Part shown: positions 10,171 through 19,540 of the stretch, piece by piece
Numbering within the stretch: position 1 is the first letter of the stretch
Layout of the letters: each line of letters begins with the position of its first letter
DNA from: Thiodiazotropha sp040506705
GTDB lineage: Bacteria > Pseudomonadota > Gammaproteobacteria > Chromatiales > Chromatiaceae
Length of the DNA: 64,000 bases
Direction: 5' to 3'
Assembly: GCA_040506705.1 (NCBI GenBank)
Contig: JBEVWG010000071.1
Coordinates: 11,215 to 75,214 of the forward strand
Notes under the pieces: model-generated
Seen by the model: only the letters and a program-made list of their open reading frames with translations
Told to the model about the DNA's origin: nothing
Database searches by the model: none
Made by a program: the position numbers and the translations under genes

Positions 10171-13004
10171 CTCGTTTCAGCTCCCGATAGTAGTCGACGC
10201 TGTTCACTATCGTGATCGGTATTTCTCTGCTGCCATACCGATGGTTGATCAACCCTGACCAGTTGTACTGCTGTTACCTTGTACTCAGGACAGTTGGTGG
10301 CCCAATCCGAATTGTCAGTGGTAATTACATTTGCACCACTCTCCGGGAAGTGGAAAGTGGTATAGCAGATACCCGGTTGCACCCGCTCAGTCAGAGCGGC
10401 CCGAAGGACTGTGTCACCACTACGGGATTGAATACCAACCCAGTCACCCTCCCGAATACCACGATCCTCTGCATCTTGTGGGTGAATCTCCAAAAGATCT
10501 TCAGGGAAGAAGCGGTTGTTCTCGGTACGCCTTGTCTGTGCACCCACATTGTATTGGGAGAGTACCCGGCCTGTGGTTAGTAAGAGTGGAAATCGCGGTG
10601 TGATCTTCTCATCTGTGGGTATGTACTGGGTTATCATGAAACGTCCCTTGCCCCGAACAAAACCCTCTGTGTGCATGGTTGCTGTCCCCTCTGGGGCCAG
10701 CTCATTACAGGGCCATTGAATACTGCCGATTCTATCCAGCTTTTCATAACTCACTCTGGAAAAGGTCGGGGTTAAAGAGGCTATCTCATCCATGATCTCT
10801 GTTGGATGGTTGTAGTGCATTTTATAACCCAGAGCATTGGCCAGGCCCATAGTCACTTCCCAATCAGCCTTACCAGAGAGTGGTGGCATTACTTGTCGTA
10901 CACGAGAAATGCGCCGCTCAGCATTGGTGAAAGTACCCTCTTTTTCCAGGAAAGAGGCGCCGGGCAGGAAGATATGTGCATACTTCGCAGTCTCGTTGAG
11001 GAACAGATCCTGCACCACGACACACTCCATCGATTTCAATGCCGCCTGGACATGCTGGGTGTTTGGATCTGATTGAACCGGATCCTCTCCCTGACAATAG
11101 AGACCAAGAAAAGAACCATCGAGAGCTGCTTCCAACATATTGGGAATACGCAGACCAGGCTCGGACTGCAGATTGACACCCCAAGCTCGTTCAAAGAGGG
11201 TACGGGTCGCTTTATCAGATACATGGCGATAACCAGGCAGCTCATGGGGAAAGCTGCCCATGTCACAGGAGCCCTGTACATTATTCTGACCCCGCAGGGG
11301 ATTCACCCCCACCCCTTCACGACCTACATTACCGGTAGCCATGGCCAGGTTGGCAATGGCAATCACCGCAGTGGAACCCTGAGCATGTTCAGTGACGCCA
11401 AGACCATAGTAGATGGCTGCATTGCCAGCCTTGGCATAAGCCCTTGCGGCTTCACGAAGCTCTATCGCTGATACCCCTATCTCATTGGACAATGCTTCTG
11501 GAGAGTTCTCTTGACGAGAGACGAAGGCTTGCCAGTAAGCGAAGGTTTCAGACTCGCAGCGGGACTCAATAAAGGCTTCATCCAGCAACGCCTCAACAAC
11601 AACCACATGGGCAAGGGCGGTAAGCAACGCCACATTGGTGCCAGGCCGGAGTTTTAGATGGTGATGTGCGCCTGCATGAGGCGCATCCACCATCTCAGTC
11701 TCTCGGGGATCGATAACAATCAGTTTTGCGCCCTGTCGTACCCGCTGACGAATTCGTGAACCAAACACCGGATGAGCAGCAGCAGGATTAGCACCGATGA
11801 CCATAATCACATCGGCCTGCTCCACAGACTTAAAGGTTTGGGTGCCTGCAGAGGTACCAAAGGTTTGGCCTAGACCATAACCTGTTGGAGAGTGGCAGAC
11901 CCGCGCACAGGTATCCACATTATTGTTACCAAAAGCTGTACGTACCAACTTCTGCACCAAGTAATCCTCTTCATTGGTACAGCGACTCGAGACCAATGCC
12001 CCAATCGCATTCTGACCATGTTCCATTTGAATGCGACGAAACTCAGAGGCGGCATAGTCTAATGCTTCTTCCCATGAAACCTGCCGCCAGGGATCTGATA
12101 TATCGGCACGTATCATTGGTTGGGTGATGCGGTCAGGATGGGTTGCATAGCCCCAGGCAAAGCGCCCTTTGACACAGGCATGGCCTTCATTGGCTTGTGT
12201 CGATTTTGAGGGGGTCATTCGGACGACTTGATCCCCCTGCATCTCTGCTTCTAAACCACAGCCAACGCCACAGTAAGCGCAGGTGGTGGAGATACTATGC
12301 TCAGCCAGCCCGTGCTCAACCACACGCTTGTCGATCAGAGTAGCCGTTGGACAGGCATTGACACAGGCACCACAGGAGACACATTCAGATGCCATGAATG
12401 ATTCACCCTGACCTGCTGTTACCCGGGAGTCGAAACCACGCCCTGAAATGGTCAAGGCAAAGCTTCCCTGCAACTCCTCACAGGCCCGCACACAGCGGTT
12501 GCAAACGATGCACTTAGCCGGATCAAAACTAAAGTAGGGATTGGAGTCATCTTTCACCGTTTCAGTGAAATGGTTGGCACCACTAAAGCCGTATCGCACC
12601 TCACGTAAACCAACGACACCTGCTGTGGTTTGAAGTTCACAGTCACCGTTGGCCGCACAAGTGAGGCAGTCGAGAGGATGATCGGAGATATACAACTCCA
12701 TAATATTTCGCCGCAACTCTGCCAAACGTGGCGTCTGAGTAGTCACCTGCATGCCCTCTTCTGCAGGGGTGGTGCAGGATGCAGGATGGCCACGTCGCCC
12801 TTCGATCTCAACCAGGCAGAGCCGACAGGATCCAAATGGTTTCAGAGTGTCAGTTGCGCACAACTTGGGAATCATCACACCCGCTGAGACAGCTGCGCGC
12901 ATCACAGTTGTACCTTCGGGTACAGTGACAGATACGCCATCGATCTCCAGGGTTACTTCTGCTTCGACGTTTACCGCCGGTGTGCCGTAATCGATCGGTT
13001 TCAC
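10167..13004 (-). CDS. fdsA: NAD-dependent formate dehydrogenase, alpha (catalytic) subunit
   Basis: The molybdenum (or tungsten) catalytic subunit, 945 residues from a GTG at 13004. That start has GGAGG seven bases upstream and overlaps the fdsB stop as GTGA; an in-frame ATG 69 bases upstream lies inside fdsB. Domains in order: a [2Fe-2S] ferredoxin domain (Cys49, Cys60, Cys63), a His-Cys [4Fe-4S] segment, two [4Fe-4S] clusters (CIVCNRCVRAC; CVSCGACVNAC), the molybdopterin Fe4S4 domain (CAYCGVGCG), and the bis-MGD oxidoreductase domains. The active-site cysteine is Cys370 in VCHSPTGYG; it is cysteine, not selenocysteine. The enzyme oxidises formate to CO2 with NAD+, or works in reverse. Confidence 0.96.
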   Translation of the reverse strand: MKPIDYGTPAVNVEAEVTLEIDGVSVTVPEGTTVMRAAVSAGVMIPKLCATDTLKPFGSCRLCLVEIEGRRGHPASCTTPAEEGMQVTTQTPRLAELRRNIMELYISDHPLDCLTCAANGDCELQTTAGVVGLREVRYGFSGANHFTETVKDDSNPYFSFDPAKCIVCNRCVRACEELQGSFALTISGRGFDSRVTAGQGESFMASECVSCGACVNACPTATLIDKRVVEHGLAEHSISTTCAYCGVGCGLEAEMQGDQVVRMTPSKSTQANEGHACVKGRFAWGYATHPDRITQPMIRADISDPWRQVSWEEALDYAASEFRRIQMEHGQNAIGALVSSRCTNEEDYLVQKLVRTAFGNNNVDTCARVCHSPTGYGLGQTFGTSAGTQTFKSVEQADVIMVIGANPAAAHPVFGSRIRQRVRQGAKLIVIDPRETEMVDAPHAGAHHHLKLRPGTNVALLTALAHVVVVEALLDEAFIESRCESETFAYWQAFVSRQENSPEALSNEIGVSAIELREAARAYAKAGNAAIYYGLGVTEHAQGSTAVIAIANLAMATGNVGREGVGVNPLRGQNNVQGSCDMGSFPHELPGYRHVSDKATRTLFERAWGVNLQSEPGLRIPNMLEAALDGSFLGLYCQGEDPVQSDPNTQHVQAALKSMECVVVQDLFLNETAKYAHIFLPGASFLEKEGTFTNAERRISRVRQVMPPLSGKADWEVTMGLANALGYKMHYNHPTEIMDEIASLTPTFSRVSYEKLDRIGSIQWPCNELAPEGTATMHTEGFVRGKGRFMITQYIPTDEKITPRFPLLLTTGRVLSQYNVGAQTRRTENNRFFPEDLLEIHPQDAEDRGIREGDWVGIQSRSGDTVLRAALTERVQPGICYTTFHFPESGANVITTDNSDWATNCPEYKVTAVQLVRVDQPSVWQQRNTDHDSEQRRLLSGAETR

Positions 13005-14494
13005 TGAAAATCCTCCGCAAAATGGTTTAGTGCAGAGAGCACTGGATAGGGGGTCATGCCGCCCATGGCACACATCGAGCCATCAAGCATGGTGTCACAC
13101 AGGCTGCGCAACAACTCAATCTGAGTGACATCACCATCGCGGATCTGCTCAATCACCTCCATGCCACGGGTTGAGCCGATTCTGCATGGCGTACACTTTC
13201 CACAAGACTCTTCAGCGCAGAATTTCATCGCATAGTGGGCCTGACCAACCATATCCACTGTGTCGTCAAAAGCCACGATCCCGCCATGACCAAGCACCGC
13301 ACCAACGTCTGTAAAAGCCTCGTAACATAGGGGGGTATCAAACTGGGATTCAGGCATGTAGGCGCCAAGCGGGCCACCCACCTGAACAGCACGCAAGGGT
13401 CTTCCTGAATCAGAACCTCCGCCAAACTCGTAGAGCAGTTCGCGTAACGTCAGGCCAAAGGGAACTTCCACCAGCCCACCATATTTAAGGTTGCCCGCAA
13501 GCTGGAACGGCAGCGTACCTCGAGAACGACCCACACCATAGGCATGGTAGAAGGCGGCACCCTTGGCAAGAATATCCGGCACACTGATTAGACTGATGAC
13601 GTTGTTGATCACCGTTGGTTTGCCGAACAAGCCATCGATAGCCGGTAGCGGCGGCTTATTACGCACAATGCCACGGCGACCCTCGATGCTCTCAAGCAAA
13701 GCTGTCTCTTCTCCGCAGACATAGGAGCCAGCCGCCTTACGCAATTCGATGTGGAACCCATCGAGCCAATCACTGGCCCTCGATAGTGCATGTTCCAATA
13801 TGGCTGCAGCATGGGGATACTCAGAGCGTACATAAATGTAGCCTTGTGAAGCACCCACGGCAAGACCAGCAATGGCCATGCCTTCAAAAAGCGCAAACGG
13901 ATCACCCTCCATCAGCAGCCGATCGGCAAAAGTGCCGGAGTCACCTTCATCTGCATTACAGACAATGTACTTCTGATCCGCTGCGGTATTGAGTACGGTG
14001 TTCCACTTGATACCAGTGGGAAAAGCGGCACCACCTCGCCCTCGCAAACCGGAATCGGTCACCTCCTTAACGATCTCATCAGCAGCCATCGAGCGAGCAC
14101 GCATCAAACCTTCGCCACCGCCATGAGCCAGATAATCTTCCAAAGAGCGAGGATCCACTACTCCGACGCGACTCATACTGACCCGTTTCTGCCGAGCCAG
14201 GTAGGGAATTGCCTCTGTTGGACCAAGACAGCGCGGATGATCCCCACACTCTACCAAACCGGCTTTAAACAATCCCGGAACATCGGCAACGTCCACCGGA
14301 CCATAGGCAATCCGGCCTTTTGGGGTTTCCACTTCCAGCAGGGGTTCCAACCAGAAGAGACCACGAGAGCCGTTACGCACCAAGCGGATCTCGATACCAA
14401 GTTGTCTGGCTTGATTAACAATGGCTTCGGCTACCTGATCGGCACCCAGAGCCAGGGCATTTGCATCACCTGGCAGATAGAGAGTCGTGCTCAT
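13001..14494 (-). CDS. fdsB: NAD-dependent formate dehydrogenase, beta subunit (NuoF-like)
   Basis: A 497-residue flavoprotein subunit related to NuoF. It has an N-terminal thioredoxin-like ferredoxin domain (about residues 1-110), the NADH/FMN-binding region (GRGGAAFPTGIKW and NADEGDSGTFADR, about residues 153-193), and the C-terminal [4Fe-4S] motif ESCGKCTPCRIG. It passes electrons between NAD+ and the iron-sulfur chain of FdsA. The start overlaps fdsG by four bases. Confidence 0.95.
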   Translation of the reverse strand: MSTTLYLPGDANALALGADQVAEAIVNQARQLGIEIRLVRNGSRGLFWLEPLLEVETPKGRIAYGPVDVADVPGLFKAGLVECGDHPRCLGPTEAIPYLARQKRVSMSRVGVVDPRSLEDYLAHGGGEGLMRARSMAADEIVKEVTDSGLRGRGGAAFPTGIKWNTVLNTAADQKYIVCNADEGDSGTFADRLLMEGDPFALFEGMAIAGLAVGASQGYIYVRSEYPHAAAILEHALSRASDWLDGFHIELRKAAGSYVCGEETALLESIEGRRGIVRNKPPLPAIDGLFGKPTVINNVISLISVPDILAKGAAFYHAYGVGRSRGTLPFQLAGNLKYGGLVEVPFGLTLRELLYEFGGGSDSGRPLRAVQVGGPLGAYMPESQFDTPLCYEAFTDVGAVLGHGGIVAFDDTVDMVGQAHYAMKFCAEESCGKCTPCRIGSTRGMEVIEQIRDGDVTQIELLRSLCDTMLDGSMCAMGGMTPYPVLSALNHFAEDFQ

Positions 14495-14940
14495 ACCTCA
14501 CCCTCCAGCCCAGCGATCAGGGCATCGAATTTTTCCACTGAGAGACGGGCATGCAGATCAGTCTCATCGATCTGCATCGCCGGTCCACTGGCACAAAGTC
14601 CCAGACAGTAAACCGGCTCCAATGTCAGATCCCGGCCCTCTATCGCAACTTCTGCATGGGCAGCCAATGCCTCCCCACCACGAGCCTGACATGCCTCGGC
14701 ACGGCATAATCGAATCACATTTCGGGCAGGCTCTGTGGTACGGAAGTGGTGGTAGTAGCTGATCACGCCATGGACTTCTGCCCGGGAGAGATTAAGCCCC
14801 TGAGCAATGGCAGGCACAGCCTCGGTTGGGATATAACCCTGAGCTTCCTGGATTTCATGCAGCAACGGCAACAGGGCGCCAGGTTTGTGGCGGAAGGTTT
14901 TGATCAGTTCATCGAGATGAGGTTTGTTTTCATATTTCAT
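14491..14940 (-). CDS. fdsG: NAD-dependent formate dehydrogenase, gamma subunit (NuoE-like)
   Basis: A 149-residue [2Fe-2S] thioredoxin-like subunit of the NuoE type. The cluster cysteines are in CRAEACQARGG and PVYCLGLCASGP. The ATG at 14940 is chosen because it gives the usual FdsG length; in-frame codons further upstream fall within the LysR gene. It is the first structural gene of fdsGBA-fdhD-fdsD, 55 bases after the LysR gene on the same strand. Confidence 0.94.
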   Translation of the reverse strand: MKYENKPHLDELIKTFRHKPGALLPLLHEIQEAQGYIPTEAVPAIAQGLNLSRAEVHGVISYYHHFRTTEPARNVIRLCRAEACQARGGEALAAHAEVAIEGRDLTLEPVYCLGLCASGPAMQIDETDLHARLSVEKFDALIAGLEGEV

Positions 14941-14995
14941 AACCCCACTTTCTAGACCTGAAAGCCCATAAAGCAAAGAGAGATTTTTCGAACAC

Positions 14996-15898
14996 CTATT
15001 CGACTGGAGCGAACGACTCAACCAATCTTTCTGCCTGACGCAGAATTTCCCGCACCATTGGTGGAGATGGGTCACGGGCGAGTGTCACCAATCCTGTTGC
15101 CCAGTCAACCTGTGGTTCTACTAACTCTACCGCCACCACTCCATCAGGTGTTCCAACCTGCTCCAATACACTGCGGGGAATAATTGAAGACCACTGTCCA
15201 GTGCCCACATGGGCCAATATGGTAAGAATTGAATTGGTCTCCAGGGTGGGTGATACCACCGCACCCACTTGCTTGAAAACAGCATCAATGGTCTGTCGGT
15301 TCATCATGTCCGGGGTCAACAGACAGAGCGGTGTTGTTGCGGCATCCCGCCAGGTTACAGTGGCATAATCTGCAAAGGGTCCCTCCTCTGCGGTCAACAG
15401 AACATGATGTTCACACCACAAGGGGACGGTCACCAGTGAATTGTCGTTGAATGAGCTCAGATAACCTACTCCGGCATCGAGTTCAAAATGGTGCAAACGC
15501 TCCAGAATCTCATCATTGGTCAGCGAAAGTACTTCAACAGTTACACCACTGTGTCGACGACAGAAAGCTGAAGTCAAACCGGCAACAGCGGTCATTGCGG
15601 TTGGAATGACACCCAACCTGAGACGCCCGCTTAAATCATCTCGCAAACTGGCCAACTCCTGTCTCAGATCGTCGACCTGTGCAGCAACACGCTGGGCATA
15701 CTCCACTACGATCTCACCCTCAGGGGTTAGACCGGTATATTGCTTGCCCCGTTCGACAACGCTGACACCCAGAGTCTCTTCAATATCCCGGATAGCTGCG
15801 GAGAGCGTCGAAGGCGAGACATGACAGGCAGCTGCAGCTCTACCAAAGTGTCTCTCCCGGGCAAGTGCGATCAGATAGCGATATTTTCGTGTAATCAT
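14996..15898 (-). CDS. LysR-family regulator, probably of formate dehydrogenase
   Basis: A 300-residue LysR-type regulator. The N-terminal winged helix-turn-helix is clear (RHFGRAAAACHVSPSTLSAA, about residues 16-35) and the rest is the periplasmic-binding-like effector domain. The start is strongly similar to OxyR/CysB-like and FdsR-type regulators, but the effector is not readable from the sequence. It is placed directly upstream of fdsG on the same strand, so it may be co-transcribed with and regulate the fds operon. Confidence 0.88.
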   Translation of the reverse strand: MITRKYRYLIALARERHFGRAAAACHVSPSTLSAAIRDIEETLGVSVVERGKQYTGLTPEGEIVVEYAQRVAAQVDDLRQELASLRDDLSGRLRLGVIPTAMTAVAGLTSAFCRRHSGVTVEVLSLTNDEILERLHHFELDAGVGYLSSFNDNSLVTVPLWCEHHVLLTAEEGPFADYATVTWRDAATTPLCLLTPDMMNRQTIDAVFKQVGAVVSPTLETNSILTILAHVGTGQWSSIIPRSVLEQVGTPDGVVAVELVEPQVDWATGLVTLARDPSPPMVREILRQAERLVESFAPVE

Positions 15899-16026
15899 GA
15901 TAACTAACTATAACCTGATTTCGATATGCAATAGATCGCTTCAGACAATTACTCATAAATCACTACTTGCCTGCCATTACAAAACCACCCAGAGGTTGAG
16001 GGAGTTAGCGGGTCAGTAGTGAAGCA

Positions 16027-18171
16027 ATGTATAATCAAAGATCAATGACACAGCCTGCCAACATCTTCTCCCACCGTCCATATTGGGCCGCCCGTTTTGG
16101 CGTTGCTCCGGTATTGCCTATGAGCCGAGAGGAGATGGATGATCTGGGCTGGGACAGTTGTGACGTCATTCTGGTCACTGGTGACGCCTATGTTGACCAT
16201 CCAAGCTTTGGCATGGCCCTGATCGGTCGACTACTGGAAGCTCAGGGGTTTCGGGTCGGTATCATCGCCCAACCGAACTGGAGTAGTGCGGATGCCTTCA
16301 GAAGCCTGGGGCGGCCAAACCTGTTTTTCGGTATCACTGCCGGAAACATGGACTCGATGGTCAATCGCTATACTGCCGATCGTCGCATCCGCAGTGATGA
16401 CGCCTATACACCAAACGGCGAAGCCGGCAAACGCCCAGACCGCTCAGTCATCGTCTATGCCCAGAGAGCCAGGGAAGCCTTTAAGGGGGTACCGGTAATC
16501 ATCGGTGGCATTGAAGCCAGCTTACGTCGCATCGCCCACTACGACTACTGGTCAGACAAGGTACGACGTTCGGTACTGCCCGACTCAAAGGCCGACATGT
16601 TGATCTACGGCAATGCGGAAAGAGCCATAGTCGATGTAGCACACCGATTGGCAAAAGGAGAAAAAATCGATCAGATAACCGATCTCAGGGGTACCGGTTT
16701 TATGTGCCAGAGCATACCGCAAGACTGGTATCAGATCGACTCTTCTGAATTGGACGCTCCAGGCCCGAAGCCCATGCATCCCGACCCCTATCAGCACACT
16801 CTGAAGTGCGACCAGAAGATAACTTTCACGCCACATACAAGGCCGCGTCATCTGGATCGTCGACGAACCGTAGTGCGCCTGCCCTCCTACGATCAGGTGG
16901 TCAAAGACGAAATCATCTACGCACACGCATCCAGAGTGTTTCACCTTGAAACCAATCCGGGTAACGCCCGGGCTCTGGTACAGCAACATGGCAAAAGAGA
17001 TGTCTGGCTCAACCCACCACCTATTCCTCTGACCACAGAGGAGTTGGACAGAGTCTATGAACTGCCCTATACCAGAACACCACATCCAGCCTATGAGGAT
17101 GCCAAAAATCCTGCCTGGGAGATGATCCGCCACTCGGTGAACATTATGCGGGGCTGTTTTGGCGGGTGTACCTTCTGCTCCATCACCGAACATGAAGGCA
17201 GAATCATTCAGAGCCGTTCTGAAGACTCTATTATTCGTGAGGTGGAGACAATCCGGGACCAGGTACCTGGCTTCACCGGTCATATCTCAGACCTGGGCGG
17301 CCCCACTGCGAATATGTATCGACTGGCCTGTAAAGATAAGAAGATTGAAGCTGCCTGCCGACGTCTATCCTGTGTATTTCCGGGTATCTGTCCTAACCTC
17401 AATACCGATCATAAACCACTGATCAATCTCTATCGTCGCTCACGCAAACTACCAGGGATCAAACGTATATTCATCGCCTCAGGATTGCGCTATGACCTTG
17501 CAGTGCGCTCACCTGACTATATCCGGGAGCTGGTCACACACCACGTTGGCGGATACCTGAAAATTGCACCGGAACACACCGAATCATCACCTCTGAGCAA
17601 GATGATGAAGCCGGGCATAGAGAGCTATGAGAAGTTTAAAAAGCTGTTTGATAAATATTCTGCCGAGGCGGGTAAAGAGCAATATCTGATCCCCTATTTC
17701 ATTGCAGCTCATCCAGGAACCAGTGATCAGGATATGCTTAACCTGGCCCTGTGGCTGAAACAAAATAATTTTCGTCCAGATCAGGTTCAGGCCTTCTTAC
17801 CTACACCGCTGGCAATCGCGTCTGCGATGTACCATACCGGCAGAAACCCGTTACAGAAGATTGCACCCAACAAGGGCAAAGTGAGTGTTGTCAAAGGCTT
17901 GAAGCAACGACGCTTGCATAAAGCCTTTTTGCGTTACCACGACCCTAAAAACTGGCCACTGCTGCGTGATGCTCTGGCCAGCATGGGGCGTAGTGACCTG
18001 ATCGGAAATGGCAAAAAACACCTGGTTCCCAGTTGGCAACCCTCCCCTGAAGGAAGGGGTGGGAAACAGGCAAAACCGAGTCGTAACCGCGCTGCTGACA
18101 GACCATCCAGGCCGATCCAAAAAAAGCGCAAATCAGCACATGGAAGAGGCCGTAAAAGCCCCCTGAAATAG
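16027..18171 (+). CDS. ygiQ: YgiQ family radical SAM protein
   Basis: A 714-residue radical SAM enzyme of the YgiQ family. The N-terminal B12-binding-like region contains FLPMSREEMD-type and LGWDSCDVILVTGDAYVDHP signatures (about residues 30-60). The radical SAM motif CxxxCxxC is present as GCFGGCTFCS (about residues 377-386) and the C-terminus is a basic, probably disordered tail. The family is conserved in Gammaproteobacteria but its reaction is not established. The ATG at 16027 and an ATG six codons later are both possible, and neither has a strong ribosome binding site. Confidence 0.94.
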   Translation: MYNQRSMTQPANIFSHRPYWAARFGVAPVLPMSREEMDDLGWDSCDVILVTGDAYVDHPSFGMALIGRLLEAQGFRVGIIAQPNWSSADAFRSLGRPNLFFGITAGNMDSMVNRYTADRRIRSDDAYTPNGEAGKRPDRSVIVYAQRAREAFKGVPVIIGGIEASLRRIAHYDYWSDKVRRSVLPDSKADMLIYGNAERAIVDVAHRLAKGEKIDQITDLRGTGFMCQSIPQDWYQIDSSELDAPGPKPMHPDPYQHTLKCDQKITFTPHTRPRHLDRRRTVVRLPSYDQVVKDEIIYAHASRVFHLETNPGNARALVQQHGKRDVWLNPPPIPLTTEELDRVYELPYTRTPHPAYEDAKNPAWEMIRHSVNIMRGCFGGCTFCSITEHEGRIIQSRSEDSIIREVETIRDQVPGFTGHISDLGGPTANMYRLACKDKKIEAACRRLSCVFPGICPNLNTDHKPLINLYRRSRKLPGIKRIFIASGLRYDLAVRSPDYIRELVTHHVGGYLKIAPEHTESSPLSKMMKPGIESYEKFKKLFDKYSAEAGKEQYLIPYFIAAHPGTSDQDMLNLALWLKQNNFRPDQVQAFLPTPLAIASAMYHTGRNPLQKIAPNKGKVSVVKGLKQRRLHKAFLRYHDPKNWPLLRDALASMGRSDLIGNGKKHLVPSWQPSPEGRGGKQAKPSRNRAADRPSRPIQKKRKSAHGRGRKSPLK

Positions 18172-18241
18172 CTCATTTTTTTACATACAATACAGATAGT
18201 TACAAAACACCTAAACCGATCGAAAATAAGCCTCTTCCAGG

Positions 18242-18270
18242 CTTGAAAATCCCCCTCAAAAGAACCATAT
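18242..18270 (+). promoter_or_regulatory. Heat-shock (sigma-32 type) promoter of hsp20
   Basis: CTTGAAA at 18242-18248 matches the sigma-32 -35 element exactly. AACCATAT at 18263-18270 matches six of seven defined positions after the usual first two of CCCCATNT less well, keeping CCAT-T. The 14-base spacer is the normal length. Transcription would begin near 18277, at the foot of the leader hairpin. Confidence 0.65.
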
Positions 18271-18277
18271 TCAAATT

Positions 18278-18348
18278 AGGAGATGGCTAAAATTCTCATC
18301 ATATTTATGAGATGCCAGCTCCTATGTGAAGCGCGTTTGGAAAGGAGG
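18278..18348 (+). promoter_or_regulatory. Structured 5' leader of hsp20, possible RNA thermometer or switch
   Basis: AGGAGATGGC (18278-18287) can pair with GCCAGCTCCT (18314-18323) in nine of ten positions, with an inner six-pair stem TCTCAT/ATGAGA (18294-18299 and 18307-18312). The same CTCCT (18319-18323) can instead pair with the ribosome binding site AGGAG at 18343-18347. The leader therefore offers two exclusive folds, one leaving the ribosome binding site free and one covering it. Small heat-shock genes are often controlled by RNA thermometers, but this sequence is not an obvious ROSE or fourU element. Confidence 0.45.
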
Positions 18349-18354
18349 TAAATC

Positions 18355-18798
18355 ATGAATATCACACGATATGACCCCTGGCGTTCACTTGATGATTGGC
18401 GTCAGGATATGGACCGGATGTTCCATCCACTGCATCAACGAGATGAAGAGACCTCCCATGTGGTAGGTGGCGATTGGGCGCCTGCTGTCGATATCAAAGA
18501 AGAGACGGATCGCTATCTCATCCGCGCAGATATTCCTGGTGTAAAACCGGAAGATATCGAAATTACCATGGACAATGGTGTGCTGAGCATTCGTGGAGAA
18601 CGTAAGTTCGAAGAGACTGAAGAGAGGGATGATTTCAGGCGTGTAGAACGTTCACACGGTATCTTCTATCGGCGGTTTTCACTTCCGGAAAATACCGATG
18701 CAGAAGCCATTGAGGCAAGCGGGAATGACGGCGTGATCGAGATAACCATTCCGAAGACAGAGGACAAACATCCTAAACGGATCGAAGTCAGGCATTAA
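18355..18798 (+). CDS. Small heat-shock protein, Hsp20/alpha-crystallin family
   Basis: A 147-residue Hsp20 chaperone. The alpha-crystallin domain spans about residues 40-140, with DIPGVKPEDIEITMDNGVLS and the conserved beta-strand start IRGER; the N-terminus MNITRYDPWRSLDD is typical of bacterial class A members. The C-terminal I-x-I/V anchor resembles IEVRH. It is an ATP-independent holdase that keeps unfolding proteins soluble. The ribosome binding site AAAGGAGG is excellent, and the promoter and leader suggest heat control. A strong terminator follows. Confidence 0.95.
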   Translation: MNITRYDPWRSLDDWRQDMDRMFHPLHQRDEETSHVVGGDWAPAVDIKEETDRYLIRADIPGVKPEDIEITMDNGVLSIRGERKFEETEERDDFRRVERSHGIFYRRFSLPENTDAEAIEASGNDGVIEITIPKTEDKHPKRIEVRH

Positions 18799-18806
18799 AC
18801 CTCTCT

Positions 18807-18828
18807 ACCGGGGCCTTTCGGCCCCGGT
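18807..18828 (+). terminator. Terminator after hsp20
   Basis: A nine-pair perfect stem ACCGGGGCC/GGCCCCGGT with a TTTC loop, followed by TATTTA. It lies between the convergent hsp20 and the outer-membrane protein gene and may stop transcription from both sides. Confidence 0.8.
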
Positions 18829-18856
18829 TATTTACGTTGCTGGGTAAACGAGAGGT

Positions 18857-19465
18857 TCAGAAACGAAAGATCAGACCCAGATTGGTTTCAAACTGAGGAA
18901 AGGCATCACCACTGATCTGTAGCTCACACCCCCCGTCACAGAATAGGCTGCTATTGGAATTAACCAGGGTGCTGTAACCACGCAGTTCAAAACGAATACC
19001 CAGACGCTCTGTGGGATACCACTTCAAACCACCGCCGACACTCAGGGAAAAGCGGGTCTTGTTCTCGAATCCTGCCTGCTCCGGTTGCATATAGGTCATA
19101 CCAAGACCTCCGGAGAAATAGGGGGTAAAGCGATTCTGGTAGACATCCACAGTACCCCCCATGTGGAGGTAGTGTACGTCCAGATCGAAGGCGTTGTCCG
19201 GATCGGTGCTGTCGGCCAGCGAAGTGCCCTGATGACTGTAGAGAAATTCGTAGCGGGTTGTTTTTGAGGCCGGCTGGCTCAGAGTAAAGCCCCAATCTGA
19301 CGACTCATCAAAATCCCATGCACGACCTGTTTGGTTATCATCCAAAGTGCCGCCGAAGCGATATCCGACAAATGGCGTGAACTCAACCTCACTCTCTGCT
19401 GCCAGGCAGTAAGGACTCAGAACCAAGAGGAGCAAGATTGTGAAATAGTGTGGTGAGCGCATCAT
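18857..19465 (-). CDS. Outer-membrane beta-barrel protein
   Basis: A 202-residue protein with a cleavable signal peptide (LLLLVLSPYCLAAES, cleavage near residue 23) and alternating beta-strand pattern ending in the aromatic FRF typical of outer-membrane barrels. Segments such as GGLGMTYMQPE and GVGGGLKWYP-like SVGGGLKWYPTERLGIRFEL look like an eight-stranded OmpA/OmpW-type barrel. It has a Cys pair (FCDGGC, about residues 174-179) in a loop. The substrate is unknown. A second ATG directly follows the first, and either may start the protein. Confidence 0.75.
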   Translation of the reverse strand: MMRSPHYFTILLLLVLSPYCLAAESEVEFTPFVGYRFGGTLDDNQTGRAWDFDESSDWGFTLSQPASKTTRYEFLYSHQGTSLADSTDPDNAFDLDVHYLHMGGTVDVYQNRFTPYFSGGLGMTYMQPEQAGFENKTRFSLSVGGGLKWYPTERLGIRFELRGYSTLVNSNSSLFCDGGCELQISGDAFPQFETNLGLIFRF

Positions 19466-19540
19466 GTCAGATAAAAGTAACAGTTATTTAGTCCAATTAT
19501 CGTCCAAAATCTCACTTTTGACCTGGTAACATTTCACATC

